This document shows positions 16,712-24,953 of a DNA stretch of 64,000 nt, in pieces. How positions within the stretch are numbered: position 1 is the first letter of the stretch; every line of letters starts with the position of its first letter. The translations under genes were made by a program, and so were the position numbers. The notes beneath the pieces were generated by a model. It was not told the origin of the DNA. It made no database searches and saw only the letters and a program-made list of their open reading frames with translations. The DNA is from JAGOTP01 sp964567995 (lineage in GTDB: Bacteria; Patescibacteriota; Patescibacteriia; 2-12-FULL-60-25): the NCBI GenBank assembly GCA_964567995.1, contig CAZMOB010000002.1:237166-301165 (forward strand). The letters run 5' to 3'.

Positions 16712-16795
16712 CCCAGCTTGCTACCTTTCTAGCGTGGTCTTTCTTTAAAGGTCGAAAAGACCCAGTTTGTTTATAGGGCAGTATTCTTTCCATCT

Positions 16796-16906
16796 ATGCA
16801 GAAATTGATCGAGACCCTTCTGACGGACAAGTCCGCCAGAAATCTTGAAGCGATGAATGCGTTCATTGCTCAGACCGCGACCATCGGTGAGCCTTGGACG
16901 CGATAG
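16796..16906 (+). CDS. Possible 36-residue peptide
   Basis: The otherwise empty 385-base interval 16679-17063 between regulator and kinase contains one ATG frame of 36 codons (MQKLIETLLTDKSARNLEAM...). It predicts an amphipathic helix with a Trp near the end. There is no Shine-Dalgarno. The rest of the interval (16907-17063) shows no convincing feature. Confidence 0.3.
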   Translation: MQKLIETLLTDKSARNLEAMNAFIAQTATIGEPWTR

Positions 16907-17063
16907 TTCATTCGTGAGGATAGCTACTGCCGCTGTTTTGTGAGACGCTCTTTTTCTTCCTGTTTTTGATCATGCGTCTGACATTAAACGGTGGCAGAGC
17001 TTATTTCCCAAGGCTGTTGACGTCAGGCATACTTGCCTCATCATCGTTGGTCAACGATCCTCT

Positions 17064-18509
17064 ATGCTCTCTGTTCTGCGAGTTATTGTAAAAAAGTGCC
17101 TTCTCCCAAAATCGCCAAACGAAGACCGAGCTCGTCGAGAGTTTATTCTGAACATCTTTCTGCTCGTCGGTGTCGCCTTGACGTTTTTGGCGTTCATGAT
17201 CAATTTCTCAGAATGGGTCATGGGTGTGAAAAATCCAATTTCGACCAGTATCGTACTGGCTCAGTGCCTGTTCTTTCTCCTCCTGTATTTCTTGTCGCGG
17301 AGAGGCTATATCCAATTTTCGGCCGCAGTACTCTTAGCAACGTTTTTTCTGCTCGCGAGTTTCATGATGGCTCGTTGGGGGATCGATCTATCGATGGGGC
17401 TTTTGGCCCATGTGTTGGTGATTGTTATGGCCGGTATTCTGATGAGCACGCGTATGGCCTTTTTGATGGCGGGATTCGTCTGTTTGTCATTGGCCGCCAT
17501 TGGGTTCGTACAGCATGCTAGGCTCTTGTCGGTTGATCGCTCTTGGAGAACGCCAGCTCTGTGGGGAATTTCGGAGGTTCTGATTTTCTGCCTCGTATTT
17601 TTTGTGATCGCGATTGTTTCCTGGTTATCCAATCGGGAGATTGAGAAATCCCTGATTCGTGCTAGAAAATCAGAAGCGGCATTGAAAGAAGAGCGTGACT
17701 TACTCGAGATCAAAGTCGAGCAGCGAACGCTCGAACTCAAAGAAGCGCAGATACAGAAAATGTCGCAACTCTATCGCTTTGCTGAATTCGGTCGTCTGTC
17801 CTCAGGCCTCTTTCATGATTTAATGAATCCCTTGAATGCGGTTTCGCTCAACATAGAGCAGTGCAGAAACAAGAATGAACAAGCATCTCGAACGGATCAG
17901 GTGAAGGTTCCGATGGAGGGGTCTTTGGTGGAAGTGGCTAGCTATCTGGATCGAGCTGTAGGGGCGGCCAAGCGCTTGGAGGATTTGGTTGTGGCGGTGC
18001 GTAAGCAGCTGGCGCGTGAGGACACGAAAACACTGTTTTCTGTCGGCGAAGAAGTGAAAAGCATTGTCGAGATTCTTTCGTATAGAGCGTTGCATGAAGG
18101 GGTCACGCTTCGTTTCTTGTCTGATCAAGATCTAAACGTGTTTGGAGATGCTGTCAAATTCAATCAGGTCATGCTCAATTTGATTGCGAATGCGATCGAT
18201 GCCTATGGACCGCCCCCGGAAGGAGCTTCAGAAGTGCCGCACGCTCTACGCGAAGTTGTTATTTCATTGGAGCTTGAAACGGATGGCCTGTTGCTCCATG
18301 TGAAGGACGGAGGAATGGGTATTCCGGAAGAATATGTATCCAAGATTTTCGAGCCGTTTTTCACGACCAAAGTGACGGGACATGGCATTGGTTTGTCGAT
18401 GACAAAACGCATCATTGAGAAAGATTTCCAAGGAACGATCTGTGTGACGAGTAAACCAGGGCAAGGATCATTGTTCACGATACGAATTCCTCGTCCGTTG
18501 CCTACCTAG
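17064..18509 (+). CDS. Membrane sensor histidine kinase
   Basis: A 481-residue kinase. Five to six membrane helices span about residues 28-195, followed by a coiled-coil linker (SLIRARKSEAALKEERDLLE...). The dimerisation/phosphoacceptor segment is RLSSGLFHDLMNPLNAVSLN, and the ATPase domain has NLIANAIDAYG, VKDGGMGI, IFEPFFTTK and GHGIGLSMTKRI. The compact membrane domain without a large extracytoplasmic loop suggests sensing within or near the membrane. The gene ends 27 bases before the terpene-synthase-like gene on the same strand, so the kinase may be expressed together with it. Confidence 0.9.
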   Translation: MLSVLRVIVKKCLLPKSPNEDRARREFILNIFLLVGVALTFLAFMINFSEWVMGVKNPISTSIVLAQCLFFLLLYFLSRRGYIQFSAAVLLATFFLLASFMMARWGIDLSMGLLAHVLVIVMAGILMSTRMAFLMAGFVCLSLAAIGFVQHARLLSVDRSWRTPALWGISEVLIFCLVFFVIAIVSWLSNREIEKSLIRARKSEAALKEERDLLEIKVEQRTLELKEAQIQKMSQLYRFAEFGRLSSGLFHDLMNPLNAVSLNIEQCRNKNEQASRTDQVKVPMEGSLVEVASYLDRAVGAAKRLEDLVVAVRKQLAREDTKTLFSVGEEVKSIVEILSYRALHEGVTLRFLSDQDLNVFGDAVKFNQVMLNLIANAIDAYGPPPEGASEVPHALREVVISLELETDGLLLHVKDGGMGIPEEYVSKIFEPFFTTKVTGHGIGLSMTKRIIEKDFQGTICVTSKPGQGSLFTIRIPRPLPT

Positions 18510-18536
18510 TTCATTCATTTAGTCAGTTCTTGTTCC

Positions 18537-20526
18537 ATGGCCATTGCTGATATATCTCCTGATCAACTCACCTCTGTGATTGACCGGGGGGTCCGATTTT
18601 TGCTGCAGGATCAACAACCAGATGGAAGTTTCTTGTGTCTTGTGTCTTGTGTCTCCGCGGTTCGATGTCTATGAGCAAGCCGAACTTGTTCCGGCCATTG
18701 TTCCAACAAATATTGTTTTATCGTCCCTTGTTCATGTATCAGAAACGAATACAACCCGTTTGATTAAACAGCAGGCTGCACACTTTTTACTTACCGAGAA
18801 GAATGAATACTGGTCTTTTAATTACTGGTTTCGTCGGTCTGAGTGGTATACAAAAGAGCCTTATCCGGATGATCTCGATGACACGTTTTGTGCTTTAGCC
18901 GCCTTGGCCGAGTATGACCCGAGTCTATTTGATGGACAGGCCATGGCCAAGATCGTCTTGATGCTGACATCCGCTGAAAAAGCGACAGGTGGTCCCTATG
19001 ATATGTGGCTTGTTCCACCTGAAGAGAGGAAGACGTGGAACGATACGGATCTGGTTGTGAACAGCAATATCGCGTTTTTTCTTTCATTGCAGCAGATTTC
19101 CTTGCCGAATGTACAGGCGTTTATCGAACGATCGATCGAAGAAGAACGATATGAATTTCCTTACACTACCTGCTACCCAGCCATGTATTTCATCTCGCGC
19201 TTTTATCGTGGAGTGCATGTTCCGCGCATGGTCGATCGGTTGCTTACTCGTCAGGAAAGCGACGGGAAATGGGAGAACCCTCTGCGAACGGCGCTCGCGA
19301 TCAGTGCGTTGGTCGCTTTTTCAGGGAATCAACAGCGAGAGCGGATTGAAAAAGGGATTGCGTATTTGCGTAAAACGCAAGCAGAAGATGGGAGCTGGCC
19401 AGCCTATTCGTTCTTTTTTCAATGTAAAACTTCAGAAAAGACTCTGTACGCTGGTTCTGCGTCGATTACGACAGCTCTTTGTTTGGAGGCGTTCCAGCGG
19501 TGGTCTTCACTCAGAGCGATTGGCTTTGAAGCAGGCAGTCACAAAACTGGTGAGCAGGCGACTGAGCAATACGTCTATGAACAAGTGATACAGCGAGTTC
19601 GAGCCCGTTTTTCGGGCTGTGGGCCGGAAGTGCAGGCTGAAGCGGAGCGTGCGTTGATGGAGTTGTCATCCGATCGACAGATCGCCTTGTTGCCGCATGT
19701 GTTCCGTCAGTCTTTGGGTGAGGCGGGACGCGCCATTCCTGACACATTGGTTATTCTTCTTGGAGCCGCAACGCTCTTTGGCTGGTTGGCCTATACGGCC
19801 TACGATGATTTCTTGGATGAAGAAGGCGATCCGACGCAGGTATCTCCAGCGAATATTTGTTTGCGTGAAGCGGTTGAGCTGTTTCGATCCGTCGTACCCG
19901 CTGATAGGGGCTTTGCTTCAGTCGTACGTCGCGTCTTCGATGAGATCGATAGCGCCAATGCTTGGGAGATTGCGCACAGTCCGCTGACAGCCGGTTCGTT
20001 GCCTGACTATGGAGATGCGGGAACCCTCGCACGACGTTCCTTTGGGCACGCGTTGGCACCGATAGCGCTTTTGTTTTTCCTGGGATATACCGAGCACTCG
20101 ATCGAGGTTCAAACGTTGCAGCGCTTCTTTGAAGCATACCTGATCGCGCGTCAATTGAATGATGATGCGCACGATTGGGAAACGGATCTTCAGCGAGGCC
20201 GGATAAATATGGTTGCGACCTGGATCGCTCTAGACGGATCGTTGGATCAATCGCGGTTCGCGCAGGCAGCGCTTGAGGAGCTGCGTCAAGTCTTTTGGCG
20301 CACGACGATCGTCAAAGTCTGTACTGAAATAGAACGACATCTGACACGGGCAAAGGCAATGCTGGCAGAGCTCTCGCTTGTGACAGAGCCGAAGATGTTA
20401 TTGCACTGGCTTGTCCCGATTGAAGACTCGATCGCCAAGGCGCGTCGTGAGCGCCAAGAGACATTGAACTTTTTAGAAAGCTATCAAGCTCAACCTGAAC
20501 ATACCTCGCTTGCGATCTCGTTTTGA
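18537..20526 (+). CDS. Terpene-cyclase/synthase-like protein with DxDD and DDxxD motifs; frameshifted near 5' end
   Basis: The gene seems to start at ATG 18537 (MAIADISPDQLTSVIDRG, then FLLQDQQPDGSF). That frame closes at 18672-18674, and the remainder, over 600 codons, lies in the next frame. The shift occurs in three copies of a 7-base repeat at 18632-18652; with one copy removed the reading becomes DGSFLCLVSPRFDVYEQ and is continuous to 20526. Motifs in order: prenyltransferase-type QxxDGSF; a class II terpene-cyclase DxDD (YPDDLDDT, 18871-18882); QESDGKW and QAEDGSW repeats; a class I DDxxD (YDDFLDEEGDP, 19804-19818); and a second metal site, QLNDDAHDWETDLQRGRIN (20158-20187). This suggests a protonation-initiated cyclase domain fused to a diphosphate-ionising domain. 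An internal ATG at 18622 could make a form lacking the first 30 residues. Product unknown. Confidence 0.72.
18631..18654 (+). repeat. Heptanucleotide tandem repeat (CTTGTGT x3) at the frameshift
   Basis: Three exact copies of CTTGTGT (18632-18638, 18639-18645, 18646-18652) plus partial flanks. Because 7 is not a multiple of 3, each gain or loss changes the reading frame. Two or five copies join the upstream start to the main frame; the three copies present do not. Confidence 0.85.
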
Positions 20527-20638
20527 ACAAGGTATTGTTTTCTTATGTTGGGATGCGTTTCCGCCGCCTGGCGTCGTACGGCCCCTCGGAAGAGGACTTT
20601 TTGTGGTATGTGATGTCAGTAGCGGATCGTCATGCCAC

Positions 20639-20670
20639 GAATAGCCCTCTTCGGAGGGCTATTCTTTTTT
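20639..20670 (+). terminator. Terminator of the terpene-synthase-like gene
   Basis: An 11-bp stem (GAATAGCCCTC / GAGGGCTATTC) with a TTCG loop, followed by six T residues. It closes the transcript from the kinase/terpene genes just before the next ATG at 20681. The bases 20527-20638 show no other feature. Confidence 0.9.
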
Positions 20671-20680
20671 CTCTTTCCTT

Positions 20681-21514
20681 ATGCAGCAACTGCCTGTCGG
20701 TGTCGTTGAAAAGGTTGGTTCGAAGTCTGGTCCGCGTGTGGCGGTGTTTTGTGGTGTCCATGGAAATGAACGAGCTGGTATTTTGGTGGTTGAGCGTTTG
20801 ATAAAGGAACTTGAGATTGATGCTGGAACGGTCTATTTCGTTTTTGCGAATCAGTTGGCGATCGAGCGTGGCGTGCGTTTTGTTGAACTGAACTTGAATC
20901 GATTGTTCAGTCGCATAGGAACTCCACCCGACTGTTACGAAGCTCGACGTGCCCAGGAGCTTATGGATCTGCTCGACACGTGTGATGCGTTGCTTGATTT
21001 GCATTCGTATCGCGCACCTCTCCTTCTTGAGCGGGCAACCCCTTTCGCTATTTGCGAACCGTTATCTCTCGCGATCGCTGAATCCTTGCCCGTGCCAATC
21101 GTGATTCAGGGATTTAGTGCGGTTCAAGTCGGTGGGACTGACGGGTATCTGTTTTCACAAAGGAAAGTCGGAATCTGTGTGGAGTTGGGTGCTTTAGAAT
21201 GTCCTGAAGCATTCGTCGAACTTGGTTCGGAAACGGTACACACGTTCCTTCATAAGATGGGGTGTCTAAGAGATGGTGCCGATACGAAATCTGTTCAAGG
21301 GCAACAGCATCTCTCCCTGCGTATGATGTACAGGAAAACTCATGAAAGCTTCCGCTTTTTGAAGCCGTTTCGAAGTTTTGACACGGTGTCGGCGGGTGAG
21401 ACGATCGCGAGAGAGAATGCTCTAGATCTCATAGCAGAAGAAACGTCGGTTATTGTCTTCCCAAGTGCAGAGGGCCCCATTGGAACCGAGGTCTTCATGC
21501 TTGCCGTAAAATAG
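20681..21514 (+). CDS. Succinylglutamate desuccinylase/aspartoacylase-family hydrolase
   Basis: A 277-residue zinc hydrolase of the AstE/AspA (M14-like) group. The zinc ligands are in VFCGVHGNERAG (HxxE), and the third is in LLDLHSYRA. ELNLNRLF (the NxxR substrate-binding type) lies between, and the catalytic Glu is probably in GICVELGALE. The family removes acyl groups from amino acids such as N-acetylaspartate or succinylglutamate. No arginine-catabolism genes are nearby, so the substrate is open. The start follows a terminator closely and lacks a Shine-Dalgarno. Confidence 0.82.
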   Translation: MQQLPVGVVEKVGSKSGPRVAVFCGVHGNERAGILVVERLIKELEIDAGTVYFVFANQLAIERGVRFVELNLNRLFSRIGTPPDCYEARRAQELMDLLDTCDALLDLHSYRAPLLLERATPFAICEPLSLAIAESLPVPIVIQGFSAVQVGGTDGYLFSQRKVGICVELGALECPEAFVELGSETVHTFLHKMGCLRDGADTKSVQGQQHLSLRMMYRKTHESFRFLKPFRSFDTVSAGETIARENALDLIAEETSVIVFPSAEGPIGTEVFMLAVK

Positions 21515-21537
21515 CCTACAGTATACATAGCTAGTAC

Positions 21538-21822
21538 ATGACGAATCAGCAAAAAGATCCACTGCATGGAAAAACCCTCCAAACCATTCTCACCTTTTTG
21601 GTTGAGCATTATGGTTGGGAGGGGTTAGCCGAGCGAATTGCGATCCGCTGCTTTGAGGTGGAACCGAGCGTGTCTTCCAGTCTCCGCTTTCTGCGGAAAA
21701 CGCCCTGGGCGCGTGCCAAAGTGGAGAAGCTCTATCTTTGGACGATTCATTTCGTTGAAACACCGGACCAACCGATGACGCCACTTGATCTTACGCTCGG
21801 TGCGGATTTAAACACTCAGTGA
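21538..21822 (+). CDS. VF530 family (DUF2132) small DNA-binding-type protein
   Basis: The 94-residue sequence follows the VF530 consensus closely: DPLHGKTLQTILTFLVEHYG, then LAERIAIRCFEVEPSVSSSL and RFLRKTPWARAKVEKLYL. The family is a small helical fold thought to bind DNA, of unknown role. It is followed eight bases later by an Imm53-like gene on the same strand. Confidence 0.85.
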   Translation: MTNQQKDPLHGKTLQTILTFLVEHYGWEGLAERIAIRCFEVEPSVSSSLRFLRKTPWARAKVEKLYLWTIHFVETPDQPMTPLDLTLGADLNTQ

Positions 21823-21829
21823 TTATAGT

Positions 21830-22147
21830 ATGGTGACGAATAACACAATTCAGAGGCTACAAAACTGGTTTAGCTTGCAATGTGATGCCGATTGGGAGCA
21901 TACGTTTGGGATTAGCATTACGACCATGGATAATCCAGGCTGGCATGTGAAAATTGACCTTGTTGGAACAGTGCTTCAGGATCAGCCTTTTCAAGAAATC
22001 AAGCAGGGTGTCGTTGGATCTTCTGGGGCACTCAATACGGCAGATTGGATAAACTGTAAGAAGACACCTGAACATTTTGAAGGAATAGGTGATAGCTCGA
22101 AGTTGGAAGAACTTCTAGAGATTTTCTTAAATTGGGCGGAAGGATGA
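21830..22147 (+). CDS. Immunity protein 53 (Imm53)-like
   Basis: A 105-residue protein with the Imm53 pattern: LQNWFSLQCDADWEHTFGI, SITTMDNPGWHVKIDL, W-x-x-C in ADWINCKK and a C-terminal LEIFLNWAEG. Imm53 proteins are known from polymorphic-toxin loci, where they neutralise a cognate toxin. No toxin gene is seen next to it, so it is an orphan antidote or a co-opted family member. It is probably co-transcribed with the VF530 gene. Confidence 0.78.
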   Translation: MVTNNTIQRLQNWFSLQCDADWEHTFGISITTMDNPGWHVKIDLVGTVLQDQPFQEIKQGVVGSSGALNTADWINCKKTPEHFEGIGDSSKLEELLEIFLNWAEG

Positions 22148-22169
22148 AGGCGGGTCCGATGTAGACAAC

Positions 22170-22616
22170 CTATTTCTTCAGATTCAAATATTCTTTTACC
22201 CCACTTAACCAACCACCCTTGAAATAGTCTTCCGGTACGAAGATGTTCGGATCGATCCATAGCGCCTCTGTGTGTCGAGGAGAGAGACGGATCTCGCCGC
22301 TTTGAAGTTGAGCGATATAGCCGAGAGCAAAAATGCGAACGGTTGGATTCCCTGGAGAAGCTTCTATGCGCTCATGTCGCATGAAGAGGGCTGGTTTCTC
22401 TTCGACACGATAGACGATATCCGATCCCAATTCCTCGGTCATCTTGCGTTTAAGAACATCGCCGAGCGCTGCGTAGAATTCATCTTTCTTGATGCGGCCA
22501 CCGGGTAAGTCCCAGTCTCCAAAGTTGTCTTTTAGGATGAGAAATTTCCCCCCTTTTTCAAAGAAGACTTTCACAGCGACGAAGTACGTTTCTTTTTGGG
22601 AGATATCTTGATCCAT
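22170..22616 (-). CDS. NUDIX hydrolase with a degenerate Nudix box
   Basis: A 148-residue Nudix fold: KFLILKDNFGDWDLPGGRIK, then the Nudix helix reads LKRKMTEELGSD where the family has REUXEEXGU. The two adjacent glutamates are kept but the first glutamate of the box is lysine. Metal binding may be weakened or use other residues. It would hydrolyse a nucleoside-diphosphate-linked compound. It lies downstream of the SUKH-like and creatininase-like genes but 54 bases away. Confidence 0.78.
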   Translation of the reverse strand: MDQDISQKETYFVAVKVFFEKGGKFLILKDNFGDWDLPGGRIKKDEFYAALGDVLKRKMTEELGSDIVYRVEEKPALFMRHERIEASPGNPTVRIFALGYIAQLQSGEIRLSPRHTEALWIDPNIFVPEDYFKGGWLSGVKEYLNLKK

Positions 22617-22670
22617 AGGAAGGAATAAAAAAGTGTAGGAGGTGACAATAACCGAACGGTTAGAAAAAAT

Positions 22671-23411
22671 CTATAAACTCTGGGAGTCACTGGAGCCCAA
22701 CGCTTCTTCAAAGGCCTTGCATTCACGAGCGGCCACAAGCCGATCTGGACCGCTGAAATAGACGTAAGTATCAATCGAGGAGAGCTGCGTTATCAGTCGT
22801 ATCGAGCCTTTTTCGGCACACAACGACCAACAATCGCTGAACCAGGCACTTGAGAAGCCATGTTCTTGAGCGATCCGTTCTATCTTCTGTACGGATCTGA
22901 TGCCTACACCTCGTACCGTCAATTCTGGAGAGGATGGATTGCCCTGTTTTCCAAACCAGCGTCGTTGCCAAGCATGACGGAAAAGATAGATCTCAAAGGT
23001 TTCGGCGACGGTCGAAGTAATTCGATCTAGTTCCTGAAGGACGATGCATGGTTCTACGATGTTGTTCGTGTAGAGGAAAGCATAGTTTGCGATCGAGCCA
23101 CCTGTGCTAAAACAGAATGTATTGGGTGGTTGGCTGTCTTTCCAGTATTCCCCTCGGGTTTTTAAAGAGCGTAGAACAGACTTGGCTGAACAGGTTCCAT
23201 CCAGGCCAAGGCGTAAGGGGCCATCGTTTCCACCAAGGATACGCAGATAGTCCAGATAAAGCGCAGGCAAGGGTCGTTCAGCGTAGGTGAGCAGTGCTTC
23301 AATATCTACTTCTTTTGCACCTGCACACTCCCGAAACAGCGGATCGTTTCCCAAGAGATCCTGAAAGAACGAAAGAAATTCAGTCCCTTTGGCTGAAAGA
23401 GAAGTAAGCAT
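22671..23411 (-). CDS. SMI1/KNR4 (SUKH)-like hypothetical protein
   Basis: A 246-residue cytoplasmic protein. The segment RPLPALYLDYLRILGGNDGP matches the start of the SMI1/KNR4 (SUKH) fold (LPxxYxxFLxxxNGG). The rest (CFSTGGSIANYAFLYTNN, IVLQELDRIT) is consistent with that fold but divergent. A C-terminal 80 residues are unassigned. SUKH domains often act as immunity proteins or protein-interaction modules. It starts four bases after the creatininase-like gene, so they are coupled. Confidence 0.55.
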   Translation of the reverse strand: MLTSLSAKGTEFLSFFQDLLGNDPLFRECAGAKEVDIEALLTYAERPLPALYLDYLRILGGNDGPLRLGLDGTCSAKSVLRSLKTRGEYWKDSQPPNTFCFSTGGSIANYAFLYTNNIVEPCIVLQELDRITSTVAETFEIYLFRHAWQRRWFGKQGNPSSPELTVRGVGIRSVQKIERIAQEHGFSSAWFSDCWSLCAEKGSIRLITQLSSIDTYVYFSGPDRLVAARECKAFEEALGSSDSQSL

Positions 23412-23415
23412 GAGT

Positions 23416-24138
23416 TTAGAGAGAGCGCTTATTCAGCAGATTGCGCAAACCCTCGGCTAATTCTTCCGTCGCCATTTGCAAACAGTGTTCACCGATCCTT
23501 TCACTGATGACCCAGGCCGGATGGTTATCTACAATCCCATCTTTTGAAACATCGGCAAGGCGATCAGCGTCCCAAGCATTCTCAATGAGTTGTTTTGGAT
23601 ACTCTGGAGAAGGCTGAGTTACCAGCGCCGCTTCACAAGCAAGGACCATGGAGATTTCTGAGTTTCCGGCATGCTCGTCAACTGGTCCACCGAGCAATAC
23701 GGCGGTTCGTTTCAAAACATTGGCAGAGTCAAACGGAATATGCTCGATGCGAACGCCCGCAAACGAATCTTTCGTCTTTTCCACAAAACGATTCAGAAGA
23801 CTGATATTTCCTCCATGCCAGGAAGCAAAAATAATCTGTGCCGCGTAGGGTTGAAGTGATTCACAAATATTCTGAAGCATGAGCGTGAGCGTTTCTTTTT
23901 CAACCCAGAGACTGCCAGGGAATCCGGCATGCTCTTTTGAACAAGTGATGCGTAACGTGGGAAGAAATACGACTTCGGGCAGAACTTTCTCGACGCGTTG
24001 AATGATAGCGTCTTGGATAAAAGAATCTGTTCCAAGTGGAAGAAAGGGACCGTGTTGTTCGGTCGCACCCAGCGAAACAACAAAGGTATATTTCTTTGAG
24101 GGATCAAAATCCGTTGTCTTTAGGCGTTCTAAGAACAT
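23416..24138 (-). CDS. Creatininase-family amidohydrolase
   Basis: A 240-residue protein with the creatininase (creatinine amidohydrolase) metal-site motifs: GATEQHGPFLPLGTDSF (Glu, His and Asp ligands), ITCSKEHAGFPGS, FASWHGGN and VDEHAGNSEIS. Relatives include creatininase, the mycofactocin peptidase MftE and ArfB. The substrate is unclear; none of those pathway genes is present nearby. It is the first gene of a coupled pair with the SUKH-like gene. Confidence 0.87.
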   Translation of the reverse strand: MFLERLKTTDFDPSKKYTFVVSLGATEQHGPFLPLGTDSFIQDAIIQRVEKVLPEVVFLPTLRITCSKEHAGFPGSLWVEKETLTLMLQNICESLQPYAAQIIFASWHGGNISLLNRFVEKTKDSFAGVRIEHIPFDSANVLKRTAVLLGGPVDEHAGNSEISMVLACEAALVTQPSPEYPKQLIENAWDADRLADVSKDGIVDNHPAWVISERIGEHCLQMATEELAEGLRNLLNKRSL

Positions 24139-24183
24139 AGTTCTGCTATGGTAATTGGTGAGACGGGGGTTGGGTAGATGGAG

Positions 24184-24765
24184 TCAAGAATATGCGGGCG
24201 CATCCGTCGTCCAAGCATGATCCAATCCTGCCAGCGATTGTCCCGGTTGCGGATAGCGACCCGAAGAGGCTCGATCGTCTATCCCGTACGGATCACGTTT
24301 TTGTGTCACATCAGTTTTCGGCTCTTTCTCATGCAACTCGATATGTAGCTGGATGATGCCGTTTGTCCAACCCGAAATTCCCGCGATACCGAGCGTTCGT
24401 CCTGTCAGTACAGGAGTCCCAGACTCGTTCGTGATGCGTTGCCCGTCTTTTTCTACGAAGACAGGAGCGATAGAGGGATCGACGTCAGACAAATGGGCAT
24501 ATACGCTGCTCCACCGGACTTGCTTGATGATCGTATGAATAATTACGAAATTACCCCAGGATTCACTTATCCCCTGAAACGCCATTCCAGCGTGCATCGA
24601 GTACACGTCGAAGGATTGATACGAGCCATCGATTCGTAAAACATAGTCGATTCCTTTGTGAGGCGTGCCAGGTGTGTCACCGATGACACCGTCATACGCT
24701 GAAAATCCTTCGACAAGCTGGATACATGAACCGGAAAATGGATAGCGTTCTAGGAATTTTTCCAT
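24184..24765 (-). CDS. M23-peptidase-like protein with altered zinc site
   Basis: The 193-residue protein has the LytM/M23 outline: TPHKGIDYVL (HxxxD zinc ligands), MHAGMAFQG, WGNFVIIHT, VYAHLSDVD, GRTLGIAGISGWTNG and QLHIEL. In active M23 enzymes the last motif is HLHFE; here the first His is Gln while the zinc-ligand His is kept. There is no signal peptide. It may be an inactive or divergent peptidase acting on peptidoglycan-like substrates, or a binding module. Confidence 0.72.
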   Translation of the reverse strand: MEKFLERYPFSGSCIQLVEGFSAYDGVIGDTPGTPHKGIDYVLRIDGSYQSFDVYSMHAGMAFQGISESWGNFVIIHTIIKQVRWSSVYAHLSDVDPSIAPVFVEKDGQRITNESGTPVLTGRTLGIAGISGWTNGIIQLHIELHEKEPKTDVTQKRDPYGIDDRASSGRYPQPGQSLAGLDHAWTTDAPAYS

Positions 24766-24953
24766 GCAATTTTATTCTAGCGAATAGGTGAATTCGGCTC
24801 TACTCCAAAACTGAAGTGGAGGGTGCCGCTCCCTTCGAGTAATTTCTCCAACGAGCGGATCACTCTTCTCTTGGAAGAGTTTTCCGTCTTTGGAAAAAAT
24901 GAGGGCTGAGACAATTTCGCACTGAATCGTTCGCGTATTTAGATAGTATTATA

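Noticed and set aside
20523..20801. ORF of 92 codons overlapping the desuccinylase-like start
   Set aside because: It crosses the terminator at 20639-20670, overlaps the well-supported gene at 20681 in another frame and has no motif.
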